From Patagioenas fasciata (Eukaryota; Chordata; Aves; Columbiformes; Columbidae): a stretch of 64,000 bases of DNA. Position numbers and translations under genes: made by a program. Where the stretch lies: assembly GCF_037038585.1 (NCBI RefSeq), contig NC_092520.1, positions 4,848,001 to 4,912,000 on the forward strand, given 5' to 3'. The notes under the pieces were generated by a model. The model saw only the letters and a list, made by a program, of their open reading frames with translations. It searched no databases and was not told the DNA's origin. Below are positions 58,001 through 62,094 of this stretch, piece after piece. Position 1 is the first letter of the stretch; each line of letters opens with the position of its first letter.

Positions 58001-60529
58001 TCTCAACACATAAGCCAAAGAAATACAGAAACAGATACAGAAATAGATAAAATGAAGCTTAGAGTTTTAGTGTAAGCTCAGAGCAAACCAGACTCAATTG
58101 TAAGAAGACAGACAGAAAAGCACAAGGACATTTATGAGAAATGTTTCCGTCTACAGTGCAGCTTTGTCAGCTGCAATAAGATTTGCTTTATCAAGTGAAG
58201 GATCAATATCTGGATACTACAAAGCACATATGACTTCTGTGGACCAGGATGAGCCTGTGACTCTCTATTCCACATCCAATCCCAAGAAAACAAAACCCAA
58301 AGGATGATTTTGGAAGCACAGCTGGCTCCCAGCTTCTCCACCTTGTAATAATGCTCCAGCAGGATCCTGACAACACCTTCAACACTCTCCACTTCCACGG
58401 GCTTCCTGGTGAATTGGAGCAGGTACTGCAAAGCATCTGCGGGTGAGGTGGCTTTGCACAGGTCGACGTGGAGCGCCGCTGACTTGCTGGGCTTGGTCAG
58501 CCGCAGCTTCTTCGCAGACAGGTCCTCATGCTGCTGCTGCGGACAGGGAGACGCGATTCACAAACACGGAACAAATCCTGACCTGCTCCTTCCCAGAGTG
58601 AATGCTGTCTCAGTACTGAACCTGAGGAAGCTCCGGCGCCCTTCTCAGTCAGCTGTCTTGGGAAGGAACACATCCCCAGCCCCTGGGGCAGCTCTCACCC
58701 TGCCCATGCAGCCCCTGTCCCTGGGAAATATCGTTTCTCCTCAGCCCAGCCTGAGGGAAATCCTGCCCCATTTAAACTCGGAGAACCAACCGATGGCAAA
58801 CACAGCTTCTCCCCCACCCCAAGCCCAGAAACCCACAGCCATGACACCATCCCAGGCTGGGGAAGCCATGTTCACAGAACAGAATCACAGGACAGTTCAG
58901 GATGGAACCAAACCCAAAGTCCAACCCCTGCCATGAGCAGGGACATGTTCACCCAGATCAGGTCGCTCAGAGTCCCGTCCAGCCTGGCCTGGGATGTCTC
59001 CAGGGATGGGGCATCTACCACCTCTCTGGCCAACTTGGGACAGGCTCTCAGCATCTTCAATGTGAAAGGTTTCTTCACAGAATCCCAGAATGCCAGGGAT
59101 AGGAAGGGACCTGGAAAGCTCATCCAGCGCAATCCCCCCGCCAGAGCAGGAACACCCAGCTGAGGTTCCACAGGAAGGCGTCCAGGCGGGTTTGAATGTC
59201 TGCAGAGAAGGAGACTCCACAACCTCCCTGGGCAGCCTGGGCCAGGCTCTGACACCCTCACCATGAAGAAGTTTCTTCTCATATTTAAGTGGAACCTCCT
59301 ATGTTCCAGTTTGAATCCATTACCCCTTGTCCTATCATTGGTTGTCACCAAGAAGAGCCTGGCTCCATTCTCCTGACACTCACCCTTTATATATCTGTAA
59401 ACATGAATGAGGTCACCCCTCAGTCTCCTCTTCTCCAGCTCCAGAGCCCCAGCTCCCTCAGCCTTTCCTCACACGGGAGATGCTCCACTCCCTTCAGCAT
59501 CTTTGTTGCCCTGCGCTGGACTCTCTCCAGCAGTTCCCTGTCCTTCTGGAACTGAGGGACCACAACTGGACACAATATTCCAGATGTGGTCTTCTGTTTC
59601 TCCTCAGCCCAGCCTGAGGGAAATCCTGCCCCTTCCAAACTCATAGAACCAATCCAGGGCAAACACAGCCTCTCCCACAACCCCCACCCTGCAGCATCTC
59701 CCCAAAGCCCAGAAACTCACAGCCGTGACTCCATCCCAGGCTGGGGGAGTCACGTTCACCCCCCAAGGGCAGTGTAGCTCCCCCCAGGTATCAGAGAACG
59801 GAATCACAGAATAGTTTGTCTTGGAAGTGACCTTCCCAGCTCCCCCAGTGCCACCCCTGCCATGAGCAGGGACATCTTCACAAGCTCAGGTTGCTCAGAG
59901 CCCCGTCCAGCCTGGCCTGGGATGTCTCCAGGGATGGTTCATCCACCACATCTCTGGGCAACTTGGGACAGGATCTCACCACCCTCAGAGGCAACAATTT
60001 CTTCCTCATGTCTGGCCTGAATCTCCTCTCCCTTAGTTTAAAACCATCACCCCTTGTCCTATCACAACAGGCCCTGCTCATCCCCATCTTTCTTCTCGGC
60101 CCCTTTAAGTCCGGAAAGGCCGCACTAAGGTCTCCCCGGAGCTTCTCTTCTCCAGTTGAACACCCCAACTCTCTCGGCCTGTCCTCCCAGCAGAGCTGTC
60201 CCTTTCCTCCTCCCGCACACACCCTGAAGCTGCCCCCATACCTCCAGGCACCTCCACTCTCCCTAAACCCGGGGCCAACCCCTCCTGCTTCTCCTCAGCC
60301 TCTCACGGGCCGCCCCGGCCCCAATCCCCCCGCCATGGCGGCGGGCAGCGCTCCCGGGCCAGGCCCCGGGTTAGGCCGGCGGCTTCTCCCACAGCTCCGC
60401 CTCACTCGCCGCACGGCAGAGCTCGGGGCTGTCCCCTCCCGCCCTGCGGGGCCCGGCCCGGCCGCAGTGCGTTACCTGGACCACCTTGGTGAACTCCTCG
60501 TACACCCGCTTCTTCAGGTGCGCCGCCAT
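15866..60529 (-). CDS. INTS4: INTS4, complete coding sequence (23 coding exons)
   Basis: Integrator complex subunit 4 is a nuclear scaffold. With the INTS9-INTS11 metallo-beta-lactamase pair it forms the RNA-cleavage module, which processes snRNA 3' ends and attenuates promoter-proximal transcription. The 23 exons listed separately total 2907 bases, or 968 codons and a stop; I recall the human protein as about 963 residues. Every junction is in phase with GT-AG ends. N-terminal residues up to roughly 500 carry helical HEAT-type repeats (for example [64 protein letters not shown]). The C-terminal part is a beta-rich domain ending [12 protein letters not shown]. The start [18 protein letters not shown] matches the family apart from one fewer alanine. 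The gene converges on AAMDC. No frameshift or premature stop was seen. Confidence 0.97.
16216..16660 (-). mobile_element. CR1 LINE fragment
   Basis: It starts CACAGAATCACAGAATGG (reverse CR1 tail) and matches the copies at 5630 and 36288 closely, as well as 12345 in reverse. It is truncated near TTGTTGCTC. It lies in INTS4 intron 22, in the sense orientation of INTS4. Confidence 0.95.
17170..17402 (+). mobile_element. ERVL-type LTR fragment, partial
   Basis: The segment GTTTTGGGTTGGGATAAAGT, then a TTAATTTTCCTTC block, a TGGGGCTGAGTTT block and GTGTTGATAACCAAGGGATG resembles, from memory, the widespread avian ERVL-family solo LTR. The match fades at about 17400, so the 3' part is missing. 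No viral coding sequence is present. It lies in INTS4 intron 22, antisense to the gene. Confidence 0.6.
18283..18412 (+). mobile_element. Possible ancient hAT-like DNA-transposon relic
   Basis: CAGGTGTGACAAACTCATGG, then GGGCCACATCAGCCTTGTGG and TTTTAGGACTGTATATGTGT resemble a degraded dispersed repeat whose end (CAGGGGTGTCAAACTCAT type) I recall as hAT-like. I cannot name the family with certainty, and no matching right end was found. Confidence 0.35.
18549..18652 (-). mobile_element. CR1 3'-end fragment
   Basis: GAATCACAGAATCATAGAGTGG is a reversed CR1 tail, followed by the CTGCCATGAGCAGGGACATC block of the subfamily also seen at 58875 and 59800. It stops at GATCAGGGTGCT, where the CR1 on the opposite strand begins. 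Confidence 0.88.
18653..19156 (+). mobile_element. CR1 LINE fragment, abutting an inverted CR1
   Basis: It begins at the GTGTTGGGTCCAGTTCTGGG block of ORF2 and ends AGGCTGTGATTCTGTGA. Its 5' end touches the 5' end of the reversed fragment at 18549-18652. Same subfamily as 2205 and (reversed) 39743. Confidence 0.93.
19302..19422 (-). CDS. INTS4: INTS4 exon 22 (residues 865-904)
   Basis: Acceptor CCCCCTATAG, phase 0. It encodes [20 protein letters not shown] and on to LSHTAWT, and ends ACAG before donor GTAACA (phase 1). It sits between two CR1 copies in the same orientation, about 145 and 50 bases away. Confidence 0.95.
19470..19738 (+). mobile_element. CR1 LINE fragment, 3' end
   Basis: It reads AACAGGACAAGAGGTGATGG and on through GTGGATGAACCATCCCTGGA to the tail ACTGTTCTGTGATTTG. 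Subfamily as at 54365 and 59800. It is antisense to INTS4 and lies about 50 bases upstream of the exon 22 acceptor. Confidence 0.93.
20393..20536 (-). CDS. INTS4: INTS4 exon 21 (residues 817-864)
   Basis: 48 codons, phase 0 at both ends. The acceptor CCCCTAATAG is chosen because it gives [20 protein letters not shown] in the INTS4 frame. A downstream CCACAG would break the frame. It ends GTVKVQ before donor GTAAGC. Confidence 0.95.
20842..21001 (-). CDS. INTS4: INTS4 exon 20 (residues 763-816)
   Basis: Acceptor CTTCTTAACACAG, phase 2 entry. It encodes [20 protein letters not shown] and on to [11 protein letters not shown], with donor GTCAGT. Phase 0 exit. Confidence 0.95.
21002..22073. other. 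INTS4 intron 19, left part: nothing recognised
   Basis: I see no conserved or repetitive element in this stretch. Confidence 0.5.
22074..22470 (-). mobile_element. CR1 LINE fragment
   Basis: It begins ACCAGAGAATCGTTTGGGTT and carries ACCCCTCCAGGGATGGTGAC. It is truncated near CAGCTCCGTTCCCTTCC. Same subfamily as the antisense copy at 25698 and the plus copy at 40483. Sense to INTS4. Confidence 0.9.
22471..23194. other. INTS4 intron 19, right part: nothing recognised
   Basis: No feature seen apart from a T-run at about 22984-22996. Confidence 0.5.
23195..23254 (-). CDS. INTS4: INTS4 exon 19 (residues 743-762)
   Basis: A 60-base exon. It encodes [19 protein letters not shown], with phase 2 at entry and exit and donor GTGAGA. 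The residues VEP replace the LDP I recall from human. Confidence 0.94.
23255..24131. other. INTS4 intron 18: nothing recognised
   Basis: AT-rich intron without any repeat that I can identify. Confidence 0.5.
24132..24262 (-). CDS. INTS4: INTS4 exon 18 (residues 700-742)
   Basis: Acceptor GTCTGACTGACAG. It encodes [20 protein letters not shown] and on to [10 protein letters not shown], with donor GTAAGG. Phase 2 exit. Confidence 0.95.
24263..25283. other. INTS4 intron 17, left part: nothing recognised
   Basis: No gene or repeat recognised apart from a short CA run near 24310. Confidence 0.5.
25284..25697 (-). mobile_element. Old, diverged CR1 fragment
   Basis: Recognisable CR1 blocks in reverse: GGTCATCTAGCCTGATCCCC at the 3' end and CTTCTCTTCTCCAGGCTGCA, then TCCCTCAGCCTCTCCTCA, toward the 5' end. 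The sequence between them is much more diverged than in neighbouring copies. Confidence 0.75.
25698..26392 (-). mobile_element. CR1 LINE fragment with reverse-transcriptase remnant
   Basis: It starts GGAATCATAGAATCATTTTA (reverse tail), and the left 300 bases are typical CR1 3' sequence. From 26388 back to 26194 the minus strand encodes [12 protein letters not shown], then [16 protein letters not shown], the palm-domain block of CR1 ORF2 reverse transcriptase. Part of ORF2 between the two pieces is missing, so this is a deleted or composite copy. It cannot encode a working enzyme. Confidence 0.82.
26400..26558 (+). mobile_element. CR1 3'-end fragment
   Basis: It runs from CACCGGGCTGTCCAGGGCAG to the tail CAAAATGATTCTACGG. 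Its 5' end meets the 5' side of the reversed CR1 at 26392. Confidence 0.85.
26916..26996 (-). CDS. INTS4: INTS4 exon 17 (residues 673-699)
   Basis: 27 codons, phase 0 at both ends: [20 protein letters not shown], then ASAAAKQ. Acceptor TTTTCTTTTGCAG, donor GTGAGG. Confidence 0.95.
26997..28982. other. INTS4 intron 16, mostly nothing recognised
   Basis: Apart from a 50-base reversed CR1 tail at 27587-27637, no feature is seen. Confidence 0.5.
27587..27637 (-). mobile_element. CR1 tail fragment (about 50 bases)
   Basis: TCATAGAATCATTCGGTGGG, then CAAGATCATCGAGTCCAACC, is the reverse of the last 50 bases of CR1. It ends abruptly at CCATATG. Confidence 0.85.
28983..29499 (-). mobile_element. 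CR1 LINE fragment ending nine bases from INTS4 exon 16
   Basis: Reverse tail CACAGAATCCCAGAGTGTCA, then GGAAGGGACCTGGAAAGCTC. The 5' truncation is at GGTCTC (29494-29499), where other copies continue with CCCAGGGCAG. The first base past the exon 16 donor side is 29508. Sense to INTS4. Confidence 0.95.
29509..29602 (-). CDS. INTS4: INTS4 exon 16 (residues 641-672)
   Basis: Acceptor TGTTTCAG, phase 2 entry. It encodes [20 protein letters not shown], then [11 protein letters not shown]. Donor AAG|GTTTGA is weak at +3 and +4. A CR1 begins nine bases into the intron. Confidence 0.94.
29603..31132. other. INTS4 intron 15, right part
   Basis: It holds a 21-base tandem repeat at 29889-29957. Nothing else is recognised. 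Confidence 0.5.
29889..29957. repeat. 21-base tandem repeat, 3.3 copies
   Basis: Unit CCAGATTTAACTTAAACCACT starts at 29889, 29910 and 29931, then a partial CCAGAC follows. The three full copies are identical, which suggests recent expansion. Confidence 0.92.
31133..31866 (-). mobile_element. CR1 LINE fragment, about 0.73 kb
   Basis: Reverse tail CATCACAGAATCCCAGAATG. It extends through the ACTGGACACAATATTCCAGG block to the CTGGGGTTGTTCCTGCCCAG block. Same subfamily as 28983, 37890 and 49928. It meets a plus-strand CR1 at 31869. Confidence 0.95.
31869..32160 (+). mobile_element. CR1 3'-end fragment, abutting an inverted CR1
   Basis: It starts at GGTTGGTCTCTTCTCCCAAG and ends TGGACTCGATGATCCTGAGG, then AAAATGATTCTAAAT. 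It is a different subfamily from its inverted neighbour, so the pair is not one element inverted during insertion. Confidence 0.92.
32161..33337. other. INTS4 intron 15, left part: nothing recognised
   Basis: No conserved block, RNA gene or repeat that I can identify. Confidence 0.5.
33338..33495 (-). CDS. INTS4: INTS4 exon 15 (residues 589-640)
   Basis: Acceptor GCCTTTGCTCAG, phase 0 entry. It encodes [20 protein letters not shown] and on to [14 protein letters not shown]. The exon ends ATCCG before GTAAGG (phase 2). Confidence 0.95.
33924..34985 (-). mobile_element. CR1 LINE fragment, about 1.06 kb
   Basis: It begins CTCACAGAATCACAGAATGT and extends furthest 5' to GACCACGACTCTCTGGCTTC, then CCAGTTCCCAGTCCACCTCA. 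In reverse it carries the ORF2 block that encodes the LFNIFINDL motif in better copies. Frames are broken. Sense to INTS4. Confidence 0.95.
35279..35412 (-). CDS. INTS4: INTS4 exon 14 (residues 544-588)
   Basis: Acceptor CCATTTCAATAG, phase 1 entry. It encodes [20 protein letters not shown] and on to [14 protein letters not shown], with donor GTAAGT. Phase 0 exit. Confidence 0.95.
35413..36287. other. INTS4 intron 13, left part: nothing recognised
   Basis: I see no feature here. Confidence 0.5.
36288..36912 (-). mobile_element. CR1 LINE fragment
   Basis: CACAGAAACACAGAATCGAC at the left; the body matches 5630-6215 and (reversed) 12345-13036. The 5' end lies near GGCCTTCTGGGCCACCTGGG. Sense to INTS4. 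Confidence 0.95.
36913..37643. other. INTS4 intron 13, right part: nothing recognised
   Basis: I see no feature here. Confidence 0.5.
37644..37759 (-). CDS. INTS4: INTS4 exon 13 (residues 505-543)
   Basis: Acceptor TGTATTTTCAG, phase 2 entry. It encodes [20 protein letters not shown], then [18 protein letters not shown]. Donor GCCT|GTATCT is weaker than average. Phase 1 exit. Confidence 0.95.
37890..38688 (-). mobile_element. CR1 LINE fragment, about 0.8 kb
   Basis: ATCACAGAATCCCAGAATGT to the block ATCCAAGACTCTACACTTCC. Same subfamily as 28983, 31133 and 49928. It starts 131 bases upstream of exon 13. Confidence 0.95.
38689..39546. other. INTS4 intron 12, right part: nothing recognised
   Basis: I see no feature here. 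Confidence 0.5.
39547..39689 (-). CDS. INTS4: INTS4 exon 12 (residues 458-504)
   Basis: Acceptor TTTGTTTCTTAG, phase 0 entry. It encodes [20 protein letters not shown] and on to [14 protein letters not shown], with donor GTGAGT. Phase 2 exit. Confidence 0.95.
39743..40170 (-). mobile_element. CR1 LINE fragment
   Basis: AATCACAGGCTGGTTGGGGT at the left; the body is the reverse of 18653-19156. Truncated near CTTAGCATCTTTGTAGCAC. Sense to INTS4. Confidence 0.93.
40483..40812 (+). mobile_element. CR1 LINE fragment
   Basis: It runs from AGAAGCTGGGGAAGGGGCTG to AAAATGATTCTATGATTC. Same subfamily as the reversed copy at 22074. Antisense to INTS4. Confidence 0.93.
40813..43137. other. INTS4 intron 11, middle part
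   Basis: It contains a GTTA/GTTG tandem repeat at 42179-42224. No other feature is recognised in about 2.3 kb. Confidence 0.5.
42179..42224. repeat. (GGTTAGTT)-type microsatellite
   Basis: Alternating TTGG and TTAG tetranucleotides (TTGGTTAGTTGGTTAGTTAG and so on) over about 45 bases. Confidence 0.88.
43138..43681 (+). mobile_element. CR1 LINE fragment, left partner flanking exon 11
   Basis: It starts near TGGTCCTTGCCCTCTACTCT and ends CTGACATTCTGGGATTCTGC. Same subfamily as the reversed copy at 45964, to which it is complementary along most of its length. It lies 331 bases from exon 11. Confidence 0.95.
44013..44218 (-). CDS. INTS4: INTS4 exon 11 (residues 389-457)
   Basis: Acceptor GTTTTAACAG, phase 1 entry. 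It encodes [20 protein letters not shown], then [20 protein letters not shown] and on to LDTVLAVLE. These are two HEAT-type helical pairs. Donor GTAAGA. Phase 0 exit. Confidence 0.96.
44219..45963. other. INTS4 intron 10, left part: nothing recognised
   Basis: I see no feature in these 1.7 kb. Confidence 0.5.
45964..46550 (-). mobile_element. CR1 LINE fragment, right partner flanking exon 11
   Basis: GAATCACAGCATCCCAGAAT to TCTGACCTACTGACCACC. Same subfamily as 43138 and 47238 but reversed. Confidence 0.95.
46551..47237. other. INTS4 intron 10, between two CR1 copies: nothing recognised
   Basis: I see no feature here. Confidence 0.5.
47238..48312 (+). mobile_element. CR1 LINE fragment, about 1.07 kb, left partner flanking exons 9-10
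   Basis: It begins at GGAAGTTCGGACTGGACGAT, encodes a broken [18 protein letters not shown] reverse-transcriptase motif near 47368-47427, and ends ACATTCTGGGATTCTGTGG. Its counterpart in the opposite orientation is at 49928-51045. The 3' end lies 257 bases from exon 10. Confidence 0.96.
48407..48443. repeat. A-run, (TACA)n and (TA)n microsatellite
   Basis: Adjacent poly(A), TACA and TA runs about 125 bases downstream of the exon 10 donor in the direction of INTS4 transcription. Confidence 0.9.
48569..48743 (-). CDS. INTS4: INTS4 exon 10 (residues 331-388)
   Basis: Acceptor TTGTTTGGACAG, phase 0 entry. It encodes [40 protein letters not shown] and on to VHGLEDEMY. Donor TATG|GTAAGT, phase 1 exit. 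Confidence 0.96.
48744..49468. other. INTS4 intron 9: nothing recognised
   Basis: AT-rich intron with no repeat that I can identify. Confidence 0.5.
49469..49540 (-). CDS. INTS4: INTS4 exon 9 (residues 307-330)
   Basis: 24 codons, phase 0 at both ends: [20 protein letters not shown], then SDLR. Acceptor TTTTTTCTTTAG, donor GTACGT. Confidence 0.95.
49928..51045 (-). mobile_element. CR1 LINE fragment, about 1.1 kb, right partner flanking exons 9-10
   Basis: CATCACAGAATCCCAGAATG at the left. It extends through the reversed [15 protein letters not shown] block (50814-50870) to GGATGCTGTGGGAGACTCTG. Its 5' end lies about 75 bases from exon 8. Sense to INTS4, and complementary in sequence to 47238-48312. 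Confidence 0.96.
51119..51239 (-). CDS. INTS4: INTS4 exon 8 (residues 266-306)
   Basis: Acceptor TTTCTGTGTGTTAG, phase 2 entry. It encodes [20 protein letters not shown] and [20 protein letters not shown]. Donor TTG|GTAAGT. Confidence 0.96.
51482..51570 (-). CDS. INTS4: INTS4 exon 7 (residues 237-265)
   Basis: Acceptor CTTCTTTCAG. It encodes [20 protein letters not shown], then WVLSQLYPE. Donor GTATGT, phase 2 exit. Confidence 0.95.
52173..52223 (-). CDS. INTS4: INTS4 exon 6 (residues 220-236)
   Basis: A 51-base micro-exon in phase 0: [17 protein letters not shown]. Acceptor CCATTTTTTGTAG, donor GTAAAA. Confidence 0.94.
52224..53494. other. INTS4 intron 5: nothing recognised
   Basis: I see no repeat or RNA gene here. 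Confidence 0.5.
53495..53680 (-). CDS. INTS4: INTS4 exon 5 (residues 158-219)
   Basis: 62 codons, phase 0: [66 protein letters not shown]-type repeats. Acceptor GTTCCGTAG, donor GTAAGT. Confidence 0.95.
53872..53978 (-). CDS. INTS4: INTS4 exon 4 (residues 122-157)
   Basis: Acceptor TTTTGTTTTGCAG, phase 1 entry. It encodes [20 protein letters not shown], then [15 protein letters not shown]. Donor GTAAAG. Confidence 0.95.
54036..54357 (-). mobile_element. CR1 LINE fragment (diverged)
   Basis: CAGAATCACAGATTGTTGAA at the left, then AACAAGCCCAGCTCCCTCAG in reverse CR1 order. Truncated just before a plus-strand CR1 at 54365. Confidence 0.85.
54365..55425 (+). mobile_element. CR1 LINE fragment, about 1.06 kb
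   Basis: It encodes a broken [20 protein letters not shown], then [13 protein letters not shown] reverse-transcriptase segment (54480-54590). It continues through the ORF2 C-terminus to the tail GAAGGTCCCTTCCAAGTC. Its 5' end faces the 5' end of the reversed CR1 at 54357. Antisense to INTS4. Confidence 0.95.
55946..56063 (-). CDS. INTS4: INTS4 exon 3 (residues 83-121)
   Basis: Acceptor GTTTCCTTCCAG. It encodes [20 protein letters not shown], then [19 protein letters not shown]. Donor GAGA|GTAAGT, phase 1 exit. Confidence 0.96.
56064..58341. other. INTS4 intron 2: nothing recognised
   Basis: About 2.3 kb that appear free of CR1. A short CACA-rich run near 56974 is the only simple sequence. 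No coding block or RNA gene recognised. Confidence 0.5.
58342..58533 (-). CDS. INTS4: INTS4 exon 2 (residues 19-82)
   Basis: It encodes [20 protein letters not shown] and on to [15 protein letters not shown], with donor GTGGAG. The acceptor lies in three tandem CAG triplets, so the exon may start at 58536, 58533 or 58530. I chose 58533 because the nine residues before LRL then equal the family length I recall. Confidence 0.93.
58731..58877. repeat. Duplicated segment in INTS4 intron 1, copy 1
   Basis: About 147 bases, from TTTCTCCTCAGCCCAGCCTG to GCTGGGGAAGCCATGTTCAC. It recurs with small changes at 59597-59762. Each copy is followed by a reversed CR1 of the same subfamily. Confidence 0.85.
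58875..59075 (-). mobile_element. CR1 fragment, interrupted by a second CR1
   Basis: AACAGAATCACAGGACAGTT at the left, then CTGCCATGAGCAGGGACATG. It is cut at TTTCTTC by the CR1 at 59077. Confidence 0.88.
59077..59591 (-). mobile_element. CR1 LINE fragment, inserted at the break
   Basis: ACAGAATCCCAGAATGCCAG to ACACAATATTCCAGATGTGG. Same subfamily as 28983 and 49928. Confidence 0.94.
59597..59762. repeat. Duplicated segment in INTS4 intron 1, copy 2
   Basis: Direct-orientation partner of 58731-58877. It shares TTTCTCCTCAGCCCAGCCTG and CCATCCCAGGCTGGGG, with an extra short insertion (CCACCCTGCAGCATCTCC). Confidence 0.85.
59800..60200 (-). mobile_element. CR1 LINE fragment
   Basis: GGAATCACAGAATAGTTTGT, then CAGCCTGGCCTGGGATGTCT. 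It fades near CGGCCTGTCCTCCCAGCAGA. Same subfamily as 58875. Sense to INTS4, only about 275 bases from exon 1. Confidence 0.92.
60476..60529 (-). CDS. INTS4: INTS4 exon 1 (residues 1-18)
   Basis: Start ATG at 60529-60527 in a strong context (GCGCCATGG). It encodes [18 protein letters not shown], then donor GTAACG. It lies in a CpG island. Confidence 0.96.
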
Positions 60530-60720
60530 GGCGCCGCTTGGCCCTCCGCGGCCGCCGTATACGCAACCCGGAAGAGAAACCACAGAGTCGCCCGCGAAGG
60601 AGCGGCCTCTCTTCCCACTTGGAGGCCGCGCTCTGTGGTCAGGCGCTCGCGTTGCCATGGGAACGCGGGCCTGACATGGCGGCTGTGGCCTGGCCCGCCC
60701 AGCAGCTAAAGCCCAACCAA
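60530..60720 (-). promoter_or_regulatory. INTS4: INTS4 CpG-island promoter
   Basis: CpG-dense and without a TATA box. An ETS-type CCGGAAG is at 60568-60574. An ATGGCGGC YY1-like motif on the plus strand begins at 60676. CpG content drops sharply after about 60720. Confidence 0.7.
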
Positions 60721-61156
60721 GTCAACCCCACACAGTTTTCCCCCAAAATACCCACGTTAATATTTATTGTTAACCCATGTAAAGACCAAAATATAAATAA
60801 CATGGATTGACGTTTCCAGGCAAGCTTGTGTTAGGCACACATTAAAACCTATCGTGGCTTTCAAAGATGTCTCCTTCAAGAAGAGGGGAAAATGACCCCA
60901 GCACCGAGAAGCCCTCTGACAGACTGATCTCCAAATGGATGACAGGACACTCAGACAACTACAACGGTTATGCAATTGTCCCAAAAGTTGGGATCATTAC
61001 CTGGGTGCAGACACCAATTCACGCACAGGGTTGAGGTTTTTGCTTTATTTACAGTTCCACACAGAAAAGGCCACTGGGTGATCTTTTGCAAAACTGGCAC
61101 ACCAGAAGCAGCCTGAGTTACATATTTACACATTTCAACTTTTCACCACTCCTAAC
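60721..61156. other. Right flank of INTS4: minus-strand AATAAA motifs only
   Basis: Reverse-complement AATAAA motifs at 60763-60768 and 61044-61049 could end a minus-strand neighbour to the right. No coding sequence supports this. Confidence 0.35.
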
Positions 61157-61262
61157 ATACGTATTTCATAGAACCATAGAATAGAAACACGGAGTCACTA
61201 CAGTGGGAAGAGACCCTCAGGATCATTGAGTCCAATCATAACCTAATTCTGGCGCTAAACTA
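61157..61262 (-). mobile_element. CR1 tail fragment
   Basis: GAACCATAGAATAGAAACAC, then AGACCCTCAGGATCATTGAG and on to TCTGGCGCTAAA, the reversed CR1 3' end. Confidence 0.85.
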
Positions 61263-62094
61263 GAAAATCTGGATATGAAATCCTCAGTCATTATTCAGCC
61301 AGAAATTCCAGGAGAGAGGGCATGAACTCTGCTTCTCTCAAGAGTGGCAAAACCACCAGCACCAACAGCCAAGAATTGCTAAGGAGCCTCCATCCCCCTA
61401 AACTGGAACCAGCTGAAAAGGGGCCAAGTGCACTAATTACTATCTATGAAAAAAAAAAGAAAAAAAAGGGTATTTTCTGTTTTTCCTTTTAGCCCTGAAG
61501 AGCGGCCTTAAGGGGGCTGTCATTTATACCAGGTTTTGTTGACACACAGAACTGCACTGTCATTGTTTTGGAGCAAATCAAAGTAAAATTGCCTAAGGCA
61601 TTTTGGGTTTCAAGGTCTTAAAATAACCAACTTCTGAGCTTGATAACCACCTTCTCAGTTTAACAGCCAACTTCTGAGTTTAATTTATGCCTGCTCAAAG
61701 TCCATTGGTCTAAACTTTTCTCACCTCGGTTTAAAGGTACGATAAACATAAAATCTTCTGTACATTCTCAGTGAGTAGGAGGCTTCTCCTAGAGGTAGGT
61801 GGCCTTCGACAAAAAGGTGTATTTTTGTATAAAAATGAGTGTAAAATGACTGTAGTTCACCTAAGTTCACAATGTACCACTAATCCTTGCCAAATTTCAT
61901 GGTTTGTTACTATATGCATATTCTTCAAGCTTAATCTCCGGGTTTATCCTTCATGTTCCTCTCATAAGTAACTCCTGTTCTGTCTGAATTCAATTCTTTG
62001 TCTTATGGTCTACTTCAACCTTCTGTAAAACTCCATTAAACTTAACAGAGACATCAATGTTGCGTGGCTAGAGGTGACCAGGGTGACCACATTT
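61263..62094. other. Intergenic; short simple repeats
   Basis: An A-rich run at about 61447-61468 and three imperfect copies of AACCAACTTCTGAGTTT at about 61622-61685. Nothing else identified. Confidence 0.5.

Noticed and set aside
59891-60709. A 272-codon plus-strand open frame near INTS4 exon 1.
   Set aside because: It crosses a reversed CR1, the INTS4 promoter and INTS4 exon 1 in antisense. Its length follows from high GC content and its composition is proline-rich and random.
60676-60810. A plus-strand reading starting MAAVAWPAQQLKPNQ in the INTS4 promoter.
   Set aside because: It is short, leaves the CpG island at once, has no recognisable domain or convincing donor, and its ATGGCGGC start is better explained as a YY1-type motif.
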